Source: DATJPR01 sp963811705 (lineage in GTDB: Bacteria > Bacteroidota > Ignavibacteria > UBA10030 > UBA6906). Taken from it: a stretch of DNA of 64,000 nucleotides. A program made the translations under genes and the position numbers. The notes beneath the pieces are model-generated. The model did no database searches. It saw only the letters and a program-made list of their open reading frames with translations, and was not told the origin of the DNA. Location: contig CAWESL010000021.1 of the NCBI GenBank assembly GCA_963811705.1, positions 186,001 through 250,000 of the forward strand, in the 5' to 3' direction. This document shows positions 9,593 through 18,007 of the stretch, in pieces; position 1 is the first letter of the stretch; every line of letters starts with the position of its first letter.

Positions 9593-10225
9593 GGCCGCAG
9601 CTCCGGTATCGTGGCGACTCATCCGAATACCAGGACGGACGGGTCGATGCTTCGATCGATCGGATAAGAACGTCAGAAAGTTCGGGCGTTCGTCACAATG
9701 ATGAAATGAAAGGGCAATGCCTTCTTTCGTCAGTCTCGTTGAGCACGGGACGAAAAAGTCATTGAAAGAAAAATGTGTGCGGGGAGAAGAATGAACGGAT
9801 TTCGATGCTGATGAGCACGGGAATTCGCGAGGCCGCGAAAGACACCACCCACATGCCTGATCAAAGGTTTTCGGGAGTCCTCAACGCAACGTAGTCACTT
9901 TCCTTTCCGATGTCAAGCCGGTGTGACAGCGAGCACGGATCTGTTGAATGTGCGAAACCGGATTTCTGAGAATACGGAGGGTGACCCGTATTGACCACGT
10001 GACGAATCTACTGTCTGAAAATTTTCGCGGGGTGAAATCCATCATCATTGACAACATTGCCGACAAAACTCCTCCGCGCTCGCGCCTCCGCGCGAAGGGG
10101 AGAAAGGGAGAGTATGTGACGTTGGGACTTTGGGTCGAAAAGGAGCGGATAGCCTACAGTAGTCAGCCGACCGTAGACAGTACTATAAGGATGCTCGATG
10201 CCTGTCCGCTGTAGGCTGGTCTTTT
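9593..10225. other. Long gene-free stretch with repeat copy 2
   Basis: No convincing gene on either strand in 630 nt. The right part (10077-10225) carries the second copy of the intergenic repeat: a CGCGCTC/GAAGGGGAG purine-rich phrase, GTTGGGACTTTGGG, and inverted arms AGCCTACAG / CTGTAGGCT. The rest presumably contains the promoter of the minus-strand gene starting at 9592, but I could not pick out convincing boxes. Confidence 0.5.
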
Positions 10226-10333
10226 CTAGCGAAGCAAAAGCATCCTCCGAACCGCGGAGAATGACCCTGCAGTCAAGCGATAGAAGTACACCCCACTTGC
10301 CAGGTTCGCTCCGTCGAACGTAAATGAAAACCT
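10226..10333 (-). pseudogene. Orphan remnant of a T9SS sorting tag
   Basis: On the minus strand this reads FSFTFDGANLASGVYFYRLT and ends MLLLR then TAG. It is nearly identical in DNA to the last 100 nt of the T9SS gene ending at 6656, but has no body: upstream the match stops at about 10333, where the repeat phrase CGCGCTCATGCCCCGCCGAG begins. It is best read as the 3' relic of a deleted T9SS gene, or a duplicated tag left between two tagged genes. Confidence 0.8.
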
Positions 10334-10421
10334 TCATCCCGCGCTCATGCCCCGCCGAGGGGGAGAACGGGAGACTATGAGAGGGGGAGACTTGGAGAAG
10401 GGGAGAAAAAGCGTGATACCG
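10334..10421. repeat. Repeat phrase between two sorting-tag ends
   Basis: Contains CGCGCTCATGCCCCGCCGAG, identical to the block near 6510, followed by a purine-rich tract of GGGAGACTATGAGAGGGGGA type. It separates the orphan tag from the next T9SS gene end, the same place this element takes downstream of the gene ending at 6656. Confidence 0.6.
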
Positions 10422-12095
10422 TCAGCGTATCAACAACATCTTCCGCATTGCAGAGTACGAGCCTGCGGTGAGTCTATAAAAGTACACGCCACTAGCAAAG
10501 TTCGTCCCGTCAAAGACAAACGTATATTTCCCCGAGGGGTAACTGCCATTGGCGAGGGTTGTCACTTTGCGACCGAGGATGTCGAATACTTCCAGCCGAA
10601 CATCACTTTCCCCTGTCCACTGCCCCCTGATCACTGTTTTCGGATTGAACGGGTTCGGGTAATTCTGCTCGAGAGCAAAGCGTTCTGGAAGGTCACGGTT
10701 TGCGGCAACCCCCGTGGTCGTTGTAGGAAGTGTGATCTCCCAGAGCTTTGGTGAGGCATTGTTTGATTGCAAGCTGGTCTCCACCACAAAGAGGGTGTCA
10801 TGGACAATTTCGATACCAAGCGGTGAATTCAAGCCCGATACCACCCGCCTGACGCGAGCGGTGTAGCTGCTGTCGCCGTGCTTCGTCAAGGCGATGGCGA
10901 TCACATCAGCACTGGTATCGCCGAGCGCGGCGGTCAGGGCACCGTTCTCGTAACTGATGACGAAGGCGTTCCCCTTCAAATCTCCTCCAAGGAGAGAGTC
11001 TCTGTCAAAAACGATGCCGTCGGGAGATCGATGCGGGGTAAACGTCGGAATCACGGTACCAAGATCGCTGGCATCCATTACCGCGCCGGTGACGGTGTCC
11101 CGGAATTTGTCAGCGTCGGGACCTGAACTGAGAACCGGGTCGGTGAACACAATGCTGTCCGGCCTCGGTGGATACGTGGAGTCGTTGCTGAATGTCGCAT
11201 AGAGATTTCCCCCGCCCCAGGCTAACGGGCTAAGCAGTTTGTCCGCGTGCGGGTCGTAAGGTGTGAATTGCTGCGGCGTCCAATCGCGTCCGATTCGCCA
11301 GGGGAAGCCGTAGTGGCGCCCTTCTCGCAGCCAGTTCATCTCCTCCGGATCGTCCCGGTCCCCGGAGTTTTGGACGTCAAAAAGATCACCGTTTCCCGAG
11401 TAGGCATAGTCGAACGAGTTCCGAATCCCTTCCGCGAACAGGTACCCATTCGAACGGAGCCACTCCCTGTCATCCTGCAGAAGAATATTCTGGCCATTGA
11501 CCGGGATTTTCAGGATGATCGATGTAAGCCCAACCTCACGAAATCCGTCGTGTGCCTCCCCATGGTCCGTCGCGGCGCCACTATTCACATAGAGGGAATC
11601 ACCGGTGGGGTTGAGGATCATTCCGCTCATCCGGTGATTGTAAATGTTGCCATAGTGGTACGGGACTGTCCGGGCTATAACAGACCAGACCCGTTGCTCA
11701 CTCCCGGGGACAGTGGGAACACCCTTCACAATCATTGCGGTCCCGATCGGTCCTGTCGAGTCGTTCCCCACGAGGTACATCGTCCCGTCCCGTCCAAAGG
11801 TCATTCCCCATGGTGCGTTGAGTCCATGATCCGAGGTCTGGTAGACAGTCGTCAGCGTTGCCGTGTTCCCTGCACTGATGGTGACGCGTTTTACAAGTCC
11901 GGAGATCTGTAGAACGTAAAGATTCCCCGAGGCCGGGTCGCGTCGGATGCGTACGGTGTTTTGCCCCACGATTCCAATTTGTTGTATCGTGACCCCCGGC
12001 ATCCGCGGCTTGGGCTGCGCGATCACGAGGGCATTGAGGACCAGAGAAACAAGAACCAACAGCATCAGTCGGGCTCGAAGAGCATGCAGTGTCAT
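10422..12095 (-). CDS. T9SS-secreted sugar-dehydrogenase-like beta-propeller protein
   Basis: About 557 residues from the ATG at 12095, chosen because AGAGGTCTTTG precedes it and it opens a signal peptide (TLHALRARLMLLVLVSLVL, cleaved after ALVIAQ); the frame is open 267 nt further upstream but that part is not protein-like. The body resembles the PQQ-dependent glucose/sorbosone dehydrogenase or NHL propeller family: NAPWGMTFGRDGTMYLVGND, NHRMSGMILNPTGDSLYVNS, RNSFDYAYSGNGDLFDVQNS, and EEMNWLREGRHYGFPWRIG. The tail is a sorting tag (NYPNPFNPKTVIRG, then MRKMLLIR). Within the tag the residues GQWTGES replace the usual segment, matching a trace of the palindromic repeat seen in the gene at 6656. 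Likely an extracellular sugar or quinone-linked oxidoreductase; cofactor use is not provable here. Confidence 0.87.
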   Translation of the reverse strand: MTLHALRARLMLLVLVSLVLNALVIAQPKPRMPGVTIQQIGIVGQNTVRIRRDPASGNLYVLQISGLVKRVTISAGNTATLTTVYQTSDHGLNAPWGMTFGRDGTMYLVGNDSTGPIGTAMIVKGVPTVPGSEQRVWSVIARTVPYHYGNIYNHRMSGMILNPTGDSLYVNSGAATDHGEAHDGFREVGLTSIILKIPVNGQNILLQDDREWLRSNGYLFAEGIRNSFDYAYSGNGDLFDVQNSGDRDDPEEMNWLREGRHYGFPWRIGRDWTPQQFTPYDPHADKLLSPLAWGGGNLYATFSNDSTYPPRPDSIVFTDPVLSSGPDADKFRDTVTGAVMDASDLGTVIPTFTPHRSPDGIVFDRDSLLGGDLKGNAFVISYENGALTAALGDTSADVIAIALTKHGDSSYTARVRRVVSGLNSPLGIEIVHDTLFVVETSLQSNNASPKLWEITLPTTTTGVAANRDLPERFALEQNYPNPFNPKTVIRGQWTGESDVRLEVFDILGRKVTTLANGSYPSGKYTFVFDGTNFASGVYFYRLTAGSYSAMRKMLLIR

Positions 12096-12360
12096 CAAAG
12101 ACCTCTCGTTCCGGAAAAGTTGAATTGCATTTTTTACAACATGATCCCATCTCCGGTCGTTCCCGACGCGGAGAAATCCGCCTGGCATTGGGCCGAACTC
12201 GTCTTGTTCTTCACCGGACTCTTCACGATCTTGAAGAGAGCTCGCTGCAGAGTACCCCTTCGCCCGACACACAAGGCGGACACACGCACAGCATCCTCCC
12301 TTGTCCCAAGATGAAATCCGCAGAAATTGATGTACCGACTCTTTCATCACAGGAGACCCC

Positions 12361-13948
12361 ATGCAACTTCGTACAACCTACCCCGCAATCCTCCTTGCCA
12401 TACTGCTGTGCACCGTGACCGACGCACTCGCGCAATCAGTTCGCCTGGTGCGTCAAAAGACGCTGAATGGAATCGTCGAGGGCGTCGTGAGTCCGGACGA
12501 CAAGGTCCGAACCTTCAAAGGAATACCGTATGCGGCTCCCCCGGTCGGACCGTTGCGCTGGAAGCCGCCTCAGCCGGCGCCTTCATGGACGGGCATCCGA
12601 AAAACCGTCGGCTATCCGCCCCGCGCCATGCAAGGACACATTTACGACGATATGGTATTCTACGACAACGGCCCGAGCGAGGATTGTCTTTACCTCAACC
12701 TCTGGATGCCTGAACACCATTCTGCCGCCAAGCTGCCGGTCATGGTCTGGATTCATGGCGGGGGATTCATTGCGGGATCCTCTTCGGAGCCGCGTCAGGA
12801 CGGGGGGAACCTTTCGAAGAAAGGTGTTCTGGTGGTCAGTCTCACCTATCGCCTGGGGATCTTCGGGTTCCTCGCACTCCCGGAACTCACCAGAGAGTCG
12901 AAACATCATGCCTCGGGAAATTACGGGTTGCTTGACCAGATCGCCGCGCTTCGGTGGGTAAAAAAGAACATCGCGACGTTCGGCGGTGACCCGGACAACG
13001 TTACGATCTTCGGCGAATCGGCAGGATCGTTTTCGGTGAGCGCCTTGATGGCGTCAGCCGCTTGCGAAGGGACTTTTCCAACGTGCGATCGGTGAAAGCG
13101 GCGCATTCATCAGCAGCGGAAAGCCGCTGCGTTCACTCGCGGAAGCCGAAAGCACAGCAGTCGCATTTGGAGAGTCGTCGTTCGGGACCTCCTCCCTTGA
13201 TTCCCTTCGGGCAATTCCTGCGCAGACGCTGCTCGACGCCGCGATGAAGATACCGTGGTACTCGTTTGGTCCGATCGTCGACGGCTACTGCATTCCTTCA
13301 GATACGCGTTCGATCTATGCCTCCGGAAAGCAAGCGCATGTCCCGCTGCTTGCCGGATGGAATAGGGATGAGGGAAGCTATCAATCGTTCTTCGATCAGA
13401 ATGAACCTGCCACCATCGAGAACTATGTTGAGCGTGCACGGTCGCGCTTCGGCGGCGATGCAGACACGTTTCTGCGATTGTATCCGGCTTCGACCGAGAC
13501 GGAAATGAAACGGTCCGCACAGGACTTTGCCGGTGATGAGTTTATTGCATTCGCGACGTGGAAATGGATCGACCTTCAGCACGAGACCGCGAAATCTCCG
13601 GTCTTCCGGTATGAGTTCGATGAAACGCTGCCTCTCCCTGCGGACGCGAAACCGGGCGATGAACCCCGGGCTCCCCATGCTTCTGACATCGAATTCGTGT
13701 TCCAGGTGCTTTCGTCAAAGGACCTTCCCTGGAGACCGGATGATTACGCTGTCTCGGATCTCATGTCCTCGTACTGGACGAATTTCGCGAAGACCGGAGA
13801 CCCGAACGGCCCCGGTCTTCCGCACTGGCCGGAGTATTCCGACAAGAGCGGATACCCAGTGATGCACCTGAACGCCAAATCTGCTGCCACTCCCGATGTT
13901 CACCGGGAAAGGTACAAATTTCTCGATCGTCTCTATTCGACTCCGTAG
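12361..13948 (+). pseudogene. Type B carboxylesterase, frameshifted
   Basis: Secreted alpha/beta-hydrolase of the carboxylesterase type B (cholinesterase-like) family, hydrolysing ester bonds. It has a signal peptide (ILLAILLCTVTDALAQ) and the nucleophile elbow FGESAGS with catalytic Ser. The catalytic His is probably in PHASDIEF and the acid in the intervening region. The reading frame breaks near 13057: upstream reads to SALMAS, and protein similarity resumes one frame over as PLAKGLFQRAIGESGAFISS and continues to the stop at 13948. A one-base insertion in TCAGCCGCTT (expected TCACCGCTT) explains it exactly. It could be a real inactivation or a sequencing/assembly error, since both halves are otherwise well conserved. 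Confidence 0.85.
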
Positions 13949-13971
13949 TGCATGTGATCGCTGAGACTCAA

Positions 13972-14006
13972 GAGGGGCAAGACCGGGAGACTGGGTCGAG
14001 CCCCTC
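13972..14006. terminator. Hairpin after the esterase gene
   Basis: Nested stem GAGGGGC (13972-13978) with GCCCCTC (14000-14006), and inner GACC/GGTC. No clear T-run follows, so termination strength is uncertain. Confidence 0.45.
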
Positions 14007-14172
14007 AAGTGTAAGAAAACCCCCAAATACCCTCCGCAAAATCCATTCTTCCTCGCCGTGCGCGCTGTCGATTGGAGACTCCTTGATTCGACTATTCAGT
14101 GGACAGGGTCGGAAATAGATCTGTATCGGGTCTCTGACACACATTTCAAAACACACGTGGGAGGAATGAGTC

Positions 14173-14622
14173 ATGCAACATCGTGAAGCGGCTGTTTCGA
14201 AAAAGGGTCTTCGGACCGGCCAGGTTCTTACCGCTCTGGCGGTCATATTCTTGCTGTTCGACAGCATTACAAAATTGCTCCGCGTCGACGCCGTTGTGAA
14301 GGCATCCGCGCAACTCGGCTATTCATCGAACCAGGTCTTCGCCATTGGTGCCATTCTGCTCGCTTGCATCGCGCTCTATGTCATTCCGCGTACCGCCGTG
14401 TTGGGAGCCGTCGTGCTTACAGGCTATCTCGGTGGTGCAGTCGAGGCGAACTTTCACGCCGGGACGCCCGCGTTCAGCAACGCACTCTTTCCCATCTACT
14501 TCGCCGTCATTATGTGGGGCGGGATTTACCTCAGGGAACGAAGGCTTCGGGACCTGGTTCCATTTCGGAAAACCGGCGGAAAAGAAGCCGTGCAAGTTGC
14601 ACACGCCAGGATGGTTGCATAA
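14173..14622 (+). CDS. DoxX-like membrane protein
   Basis: A 149-residue inner-membrane protein with four predicted helices, matching the DoxX-like style: VLTALAVIFLLFDSITKLL, then GAILLACIALYVIPRTAVLGAVVL, a GYLGGAVEANFHAG motif, and IYFAVIMWGGIYLRE. The family is widespread and loosely linked to redox or thiol stress; a specific role is not visible. The start has a strong GGAGGAATGAGTC site. It is followed after 40 nt by a hairpin, so it is probably monocistronic. Confidence 0.85.
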   Translation: MQHREAAVSKKGLRTGQVLTALAVIFLLFDSITKLLRVDAVVKASAQLGYSSNQVFAIGAILLACIALYVIPRTAVLGAVVLTGYLGGAVEANFHAGTPAFSNALFPIYFAVIMWGGIYLRERRLRDLVPFRKTGGKEAVQVAHARMVA

Positions 14623-14662
14623 TCGCAAACGAATCCTAATTGTGATCCCTCCAGTCTGGAGC

Positions 14663-14689
14663 CAAATGCCCCTCTTCGCGGGGCATTTG
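14663..14689 (+). terminator. Terminator-like hairpin after DoxX gene
   Basis: Perfect 10-bp stem CAAATGCCCC/GGGGCATTTG (14663-14672, 14680-14689) with a 7-nt loop. The trailing T-run is weak (CTGTTATGGTT). Confidence 0.65.
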
Positions 14690-14913
14690 CTGTTATGGTT
14701 GTCGATTGACGGTACAAACCCTCATCTTCGTTTCGATCTCCTTCCTTTTCCCGAAAAACATCGTCGCTTTCCATGGCCGGAATGCGATACTGTCCCCGGT
14801 ACGGATCAATTCTCCCACGATCAGCTTTCGTCTTATCCGTTATTTCCGTAAACTCTGAACAGTCCCTGTTCTTGACGCCCCGGGACTGATCCACGTCGAA
14901 CGAATGAAAGATC

Positions 14914-15561
14914 ATGACTATCATGGATACGCAGCCGCTCTACGATGCAATCCTGAACGGAAACCACAAAGTTGCCCGACAGTTCACCGAGACCGCGATC
15001 GCACAGGGGACGGACCCCCAGCTTCTCGTGGACGAGGTAATGATCCCGGCGATGAACGAAGTCGGTCGTCGCTTTGAGGTGAGCGAATATTTCGTCCCCG
15101 AACTCCTTATTGCCGCCCGTGCGATGAAGGCATCACTTGAGCTACTCCGTCCGTTGCTGGCGGCGAAAGGCACGGAACTGCGTGGTCGCGTGGTGATCGG
15201 GACCGTTCAGGGTGACCTTCACGACATCGGGAAGAACCTGGTGGGCGCGATGCTCGAAGGAGCGGGGTTCGAAGTGATCGACCTCGGTGTCGATGTCCCG
15301 CCCGAGAAATTCGTCGCGGAAGCACGCAGCGCGCACGCTTCGATCGTCGGGCTCTCGGCGCTCCTCACGACCACAATGCCGACCATGCGTTCCGTCGTCA
15401 AGGCATTCGCGGATGCCGGCGTCCGCAACGAAATCAAAATCATGATCGGCGGCGCGCCGACCACGCAGAAGTTCGCCGACGAGATCGGCGCGGATGGATA
15501 CAGCAGGAATGCCACCGGCGCAGTTGCCCTGGCCCGGTCGCTCGTCGGAGTCACATCATGA
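14914..15561 (+). CDS. Corrinoid protein, methyltransferase cobalamin-binding subunit
   Basis: A 215-residue two-domain corrinoid protein like MtbC/MtmC/MtaC and the cobalamin module of MetH. Residues 1-85 form the helical cap domain (DEVMIPAMNEVGRRFE, YFVPELLIAARAM). Residues 88-213 form the Rossmann B12 domain with the cobalt-ligand motif D101-x-H103-x-x-G106 (VQGDLHDIGKN), the SxL stretch GLSALLTTTM and the GGAP loop. It carries the methyl group on Co between two methyltransferases. It is the first gene of a four-gene unit and its stop overlaps the next start (ATGA at 15558). A second ATG at 14923 is possible. No cobalamin-riboswitch signature was seen in the 290 nt upstream. Confidence 0.93.
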   Translation: MTIMDTQPLYDAILNGNHKVARQFTETAIAQGTDPQLLVDEVMIPAMNEVGRRFEVSEYFVPELLIAARAMKASLELLRPLLAAKGTELRGRVVIGTVQGDLHDIGKNLVGAMLEGAGFEVIDLGVDVPPEKFVAEARSAHASIVGLSALLTTTMPTMRSVVKAFADAGVRNEIKIMIGGAPTTQKFADEIGADGYSRNATGAVALARSLVGVTS

Positions 15562-16469
15562 ACACGACGACAACGATCGCCCGACTCCTTTCCCGCGGCA
15601 CTGTTCTGACGGATGGTGCATGGGGGACACAACTCGCCGCCGCCGGGCTCCCCGCCGGTCAGGTGCCGGACCTGTGGAATCTCTCCAACCCTGCAAAGGT
15701 TGAGGCGGTCGCCCGGCAGTATGTCGATGCGGGCAGCCATGTCATTCTCACCAACACCTTCCGGTCAAACCGGATCGCTCTCGGCCACCGCGGAGTGCAG
15801 CAGGATATCCCGGCGTTGAACGCGGCAGGCGTGCAGATTTCCCGCTCCGCCGCCCGTGGCAAAGCCGCCGTCTTCGCATCGATCGGACCCAGCGGAAAAA
15901 TGCTGATGACCGGCGACGTAACTCCGGAACTTCTCGATACTGCGTTCAGTGAACAGTCCACAGCCCTCGCTGGTGCCGGGGCGGATGCGCTGGTCATCGA
16001 GACGATGTCCGACCTCGACGAGGCGACGATCGCCGTACGGGCGGCGAAGCGGACCGGCCTGCCAGTTGTGGCAAGCATGGTTTTCGATTCGGGACGCGAC
16101 AAGACGCAGACGATGATGGGCGTGACGCCGGAAGACGCTGCGGCCGCCCTCAGCGAAGCCGGGGCCGACGTGATCGGCGCAAATTGCGGTCTCGGGATCG
16201 AGCACTACCTTGTGATCTGTCAACGCCTGAAGAAAGCCACGCATCTCCCGATCTGGATCAAAGCGAATGCGGGCCTGCCGCAGCTCGTCGAGGGTGCAGT
16301 GACATATGACATTACGCCGGAACACTACGCGGCCACGGCGATGGAGATCCAATCCGCCGGTGCAGACTTCATCGGAGGCTGCTGCGGAACGACGCCCGCG
16401 TTCATCTCCGCAATCGCCGCACGTCTTGCTGCCCTGCGCGAGGCACAGGATGTGTCAAAGGTGAGATGA
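15558..16469 (+). CDS. Homocysteine S-methyltransferase family protein
   Basis: A 303-residue zinc-dependent (beta/alpha)8 enzyme of the Hcy-binding family (MetH N-module, BHMT and MmuM). It transfers a methyl group to homocysteine to give methionine. Zinc ligands are visible: C210 in GANCG and C275/C276 in GGCCGTTP. Other family segments are DGAWGTQL, ILTNTFRSNR and VVASMVFDSG. It has no pterin-binding or cobalamin domain of its own; the corrinoid protein encoded immediately upstream supplies the latter. Start by 4-nt ATGA overlap with GTCGGAGTC as ribosome-binding site, and its own stop overlaps the following start, indicating translational coupling. The specific methyl acceptor is inferred from family. 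Confidence 0.92.
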   Translation: MNTTTTIARLLSRGTVLTDGAWGTQLAAAGLPAGQVPDLWNLSNPAKVEAVARQYVDAGSHVILTNTFRSNRIALGHRGVQQDIPALNAAGVQISRSAARGKAAVFASIGPSGKMLMTGDVTPELLDTAFSEQSTALAGAGADALVIETMSDLDEATIAVRAAKRTGLPVVASMVFDSGRDKTQTMMGVTPEDAAAALSEAGADVIGANCGLGIEHYLVICQRLKKATHLPIWIKANAGLPQLVEGAVTYDITPEHYAATAMEIQSAGADFIGGCCGTTPAFISAIAARLAALREAQDVSKVR

Positions 16470-18007
16470 AGTCCACCGCAACACTCACCCTTACGCCGCT
16501 TCGCGTTCACATCGAAGCACCGATCGGCACGCCTCTTCATTCGTTGCTATTCAGTCACGGCATCGAATTCCCCTGCGGGGGAAAGGGTGCGTGCCGGGGT
16601 TGCCGGGTCAGGGTCCTCGAAGGATCACTCCCTGTCACCCTTGCCCAGGAATCGATCCTCTCCAAAGAGGAATTGGACAACGGGTGGCGCCTCGCCTGCC
16701 AGAGCACACTCGAATCCGATCTTCTCCTTGATGTGGCGCAATGGGAAACGCCATGCCTTTCCGACGAGTCCGCTTTCGATTTCTCGCCGCGGGACGGCTT
16801 CGGCGTCGCTGTGGATGTGGGAACGACAACGATTGTCGCTCAGCTGCTCGATCTCCACGCCGGGACAGTTCTTGCGGTCCAGTCCGGTCTCAACCAGCAG
16901 GCGATCCACGGCGCGGACATCATGACGCGCATCGATGCCGCTGTGAACCGGGGGCGCGCCGAAGAGTTGACAACAATCATCCGCTGGCAGATTGGGGCAA
17001 TGATCCGCGCGCTCGTTCAGTCGGCCGGCGCCGACCCCGGCCGGATCTCCGACGTTGTTCTTGTCGGCAACTCCGTGATGCACCATCTGTTCGGCGACCT
17101 GGAGTGTGCCCCGCTCTCCCGTTATCCCTTTGCACCACTGCATCTCGAAGCACTGGAGTTCGTTCCCCCGGATTTGTCCTGGACCTTCGCAGACCATACG
17201 CGGGTGAGATTCCTCCCCTTGCTCGGCGGTTTCGTCGGGAGTGATATCCTTGCGGGAATTCTCGCGACGGACATGCATGAATGTCAGAGCCCCGTATGCC
17301 TGATCGACCTGGGAACAAACGGCGAGGTCGTGATCGGCACCCAACGGGAGCTCGTGTGCTGTTCCACCGCAGCGGGCCCGGCGTTCGAAGGAGCACGGAT
17401 CTCGATGGGGATGCGCGCGGCGACAGGCGCGATCGCCGGCGTGACGTACGACGGATCCAAATTGCACTATGACGTCATCGGCGAGGGTGAGCCACGCGGC
17501 ATCTGCGGAAGCGGTCTCGTCGATGCAGCCGCGGTGCTCCTCGACCGGGGGGACATCACGCCGAGCGGGCTTTTTGCGGAGAAAGCGGCGACGATCAGCC
17601 TCGTCGGTGACGTCGTCCTGACCCAGGCCGACGTCCGTGAGCTTCAACTGGCGAAGGGGGCTATTTCCGCAGGGGTTCGGATTCTTTGCGAGGAAGCAGG
17701 CATCATGCCCGATGCGCTCGGGACTGTCTACCTCGGCGGCGCTTTCGGCAACTACGTGAACCGCCTCAGCGCCAGACGCATCGGCCTCATAGATTTCCCT
17801 CCGGCACGCGTCGTCCCGTCAGGGAACACGGCGCTGCGAGGGGCCAAGCGGGCCCTTTTTGCTGACCCGCAGCTATTCGATACCATCGCGCATCGCGTCC
17901 GGCATATTTCCTTGCACGCGCATCCTCAATTTATGGAATACTACGTTCAGGCAATGACGTTCCCTGATCGTTCGCAGTGTGCTGTTTTTGACAATGCTGC
18001 ACAATAA
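16466..18007 (+). CDS. RACo-like corrinoid reductive activator (2Fe-2S and ASKHA)
   Basis: A 513-residue protein. The N-terminus is a ferredoxin-like domain with cysteines C37, C43, C46 and C78 in the plant-type [2Fe-2S] spacing (PCGGKGACRGC...LACQS). From about residue 108 comes the DUF4445/ASKHA ATPase fold: AVDVGTTTIVAQLLDL, DIMTRID, VLVGNSVMHHLFG, DLGTNGEVVIG, CCSTAAGPAFEGA and GICGSGLVD. This layout is that of RACo and RamA-like enzymes, which use ATP to reduce inactive Co(II) corrinoid to Co(I). Its place in the overlap-linked operon makes the corrinoid protein two genes upstream its probable client. AAGGTGAG serves as the ribosome-binding site. Confidence 0.92.
   Translation: MKSTATLTLTPLRVHIEAPIGTPLHSLLFSHGIEFPCGGKGACRGCRVRVLEGSLPVTLAQESILSKEELDNGWRLACQSTLESDLLLDVAQWETPCLSDESAFDFSPRDGFGVAVDVGTTTIVAQLLDLHAGTVLAVQSGLNQQAIHGADIMTRIDAAVNRGRAEELTTIIRWQIGAMIRALVQSAGADPGRISDVVLVGNSVMHHLFGDLECAPLSRYPFAPLHLEALEFVPPDLSWTFADHTRVRFLPLLGGFVGSDILAGILATDMHECQSPVCLIDLGTNGEVVIGTQRELVCCSTAAGPAFEGARISMGMRAATGAIAGVTYDGSKLHYDVIGEGEPRGICGSGLVDAAAVLLDRGDITPSGLFAEKAATISLVGDVVLTQADVRELQLAKGAISAGVRILCEEAGIMPDALGTVYLGGAFGNYVNRLSARRIGLIDFPPARVVPSGNTALRGAKRALFADPQLFDTIAHRVRHISLHAHPQFMEYYVQAMTFPDRSQCAVFDNAAQ

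Noticed and set aside
14623..14913. Possible cobalamin or SAM riboswitch before the corrinoid operon
   Set aside because: Looked for the B12 box and SAM-I features; neither was found. Only the DoxX terminator hairpin is present.
16625..17647. Minus-strand ORF opposite the ASKHA activator gene
   Set aside because: Shadow frame. The plus-strand protein has all family motifs, the minus-strand one none.
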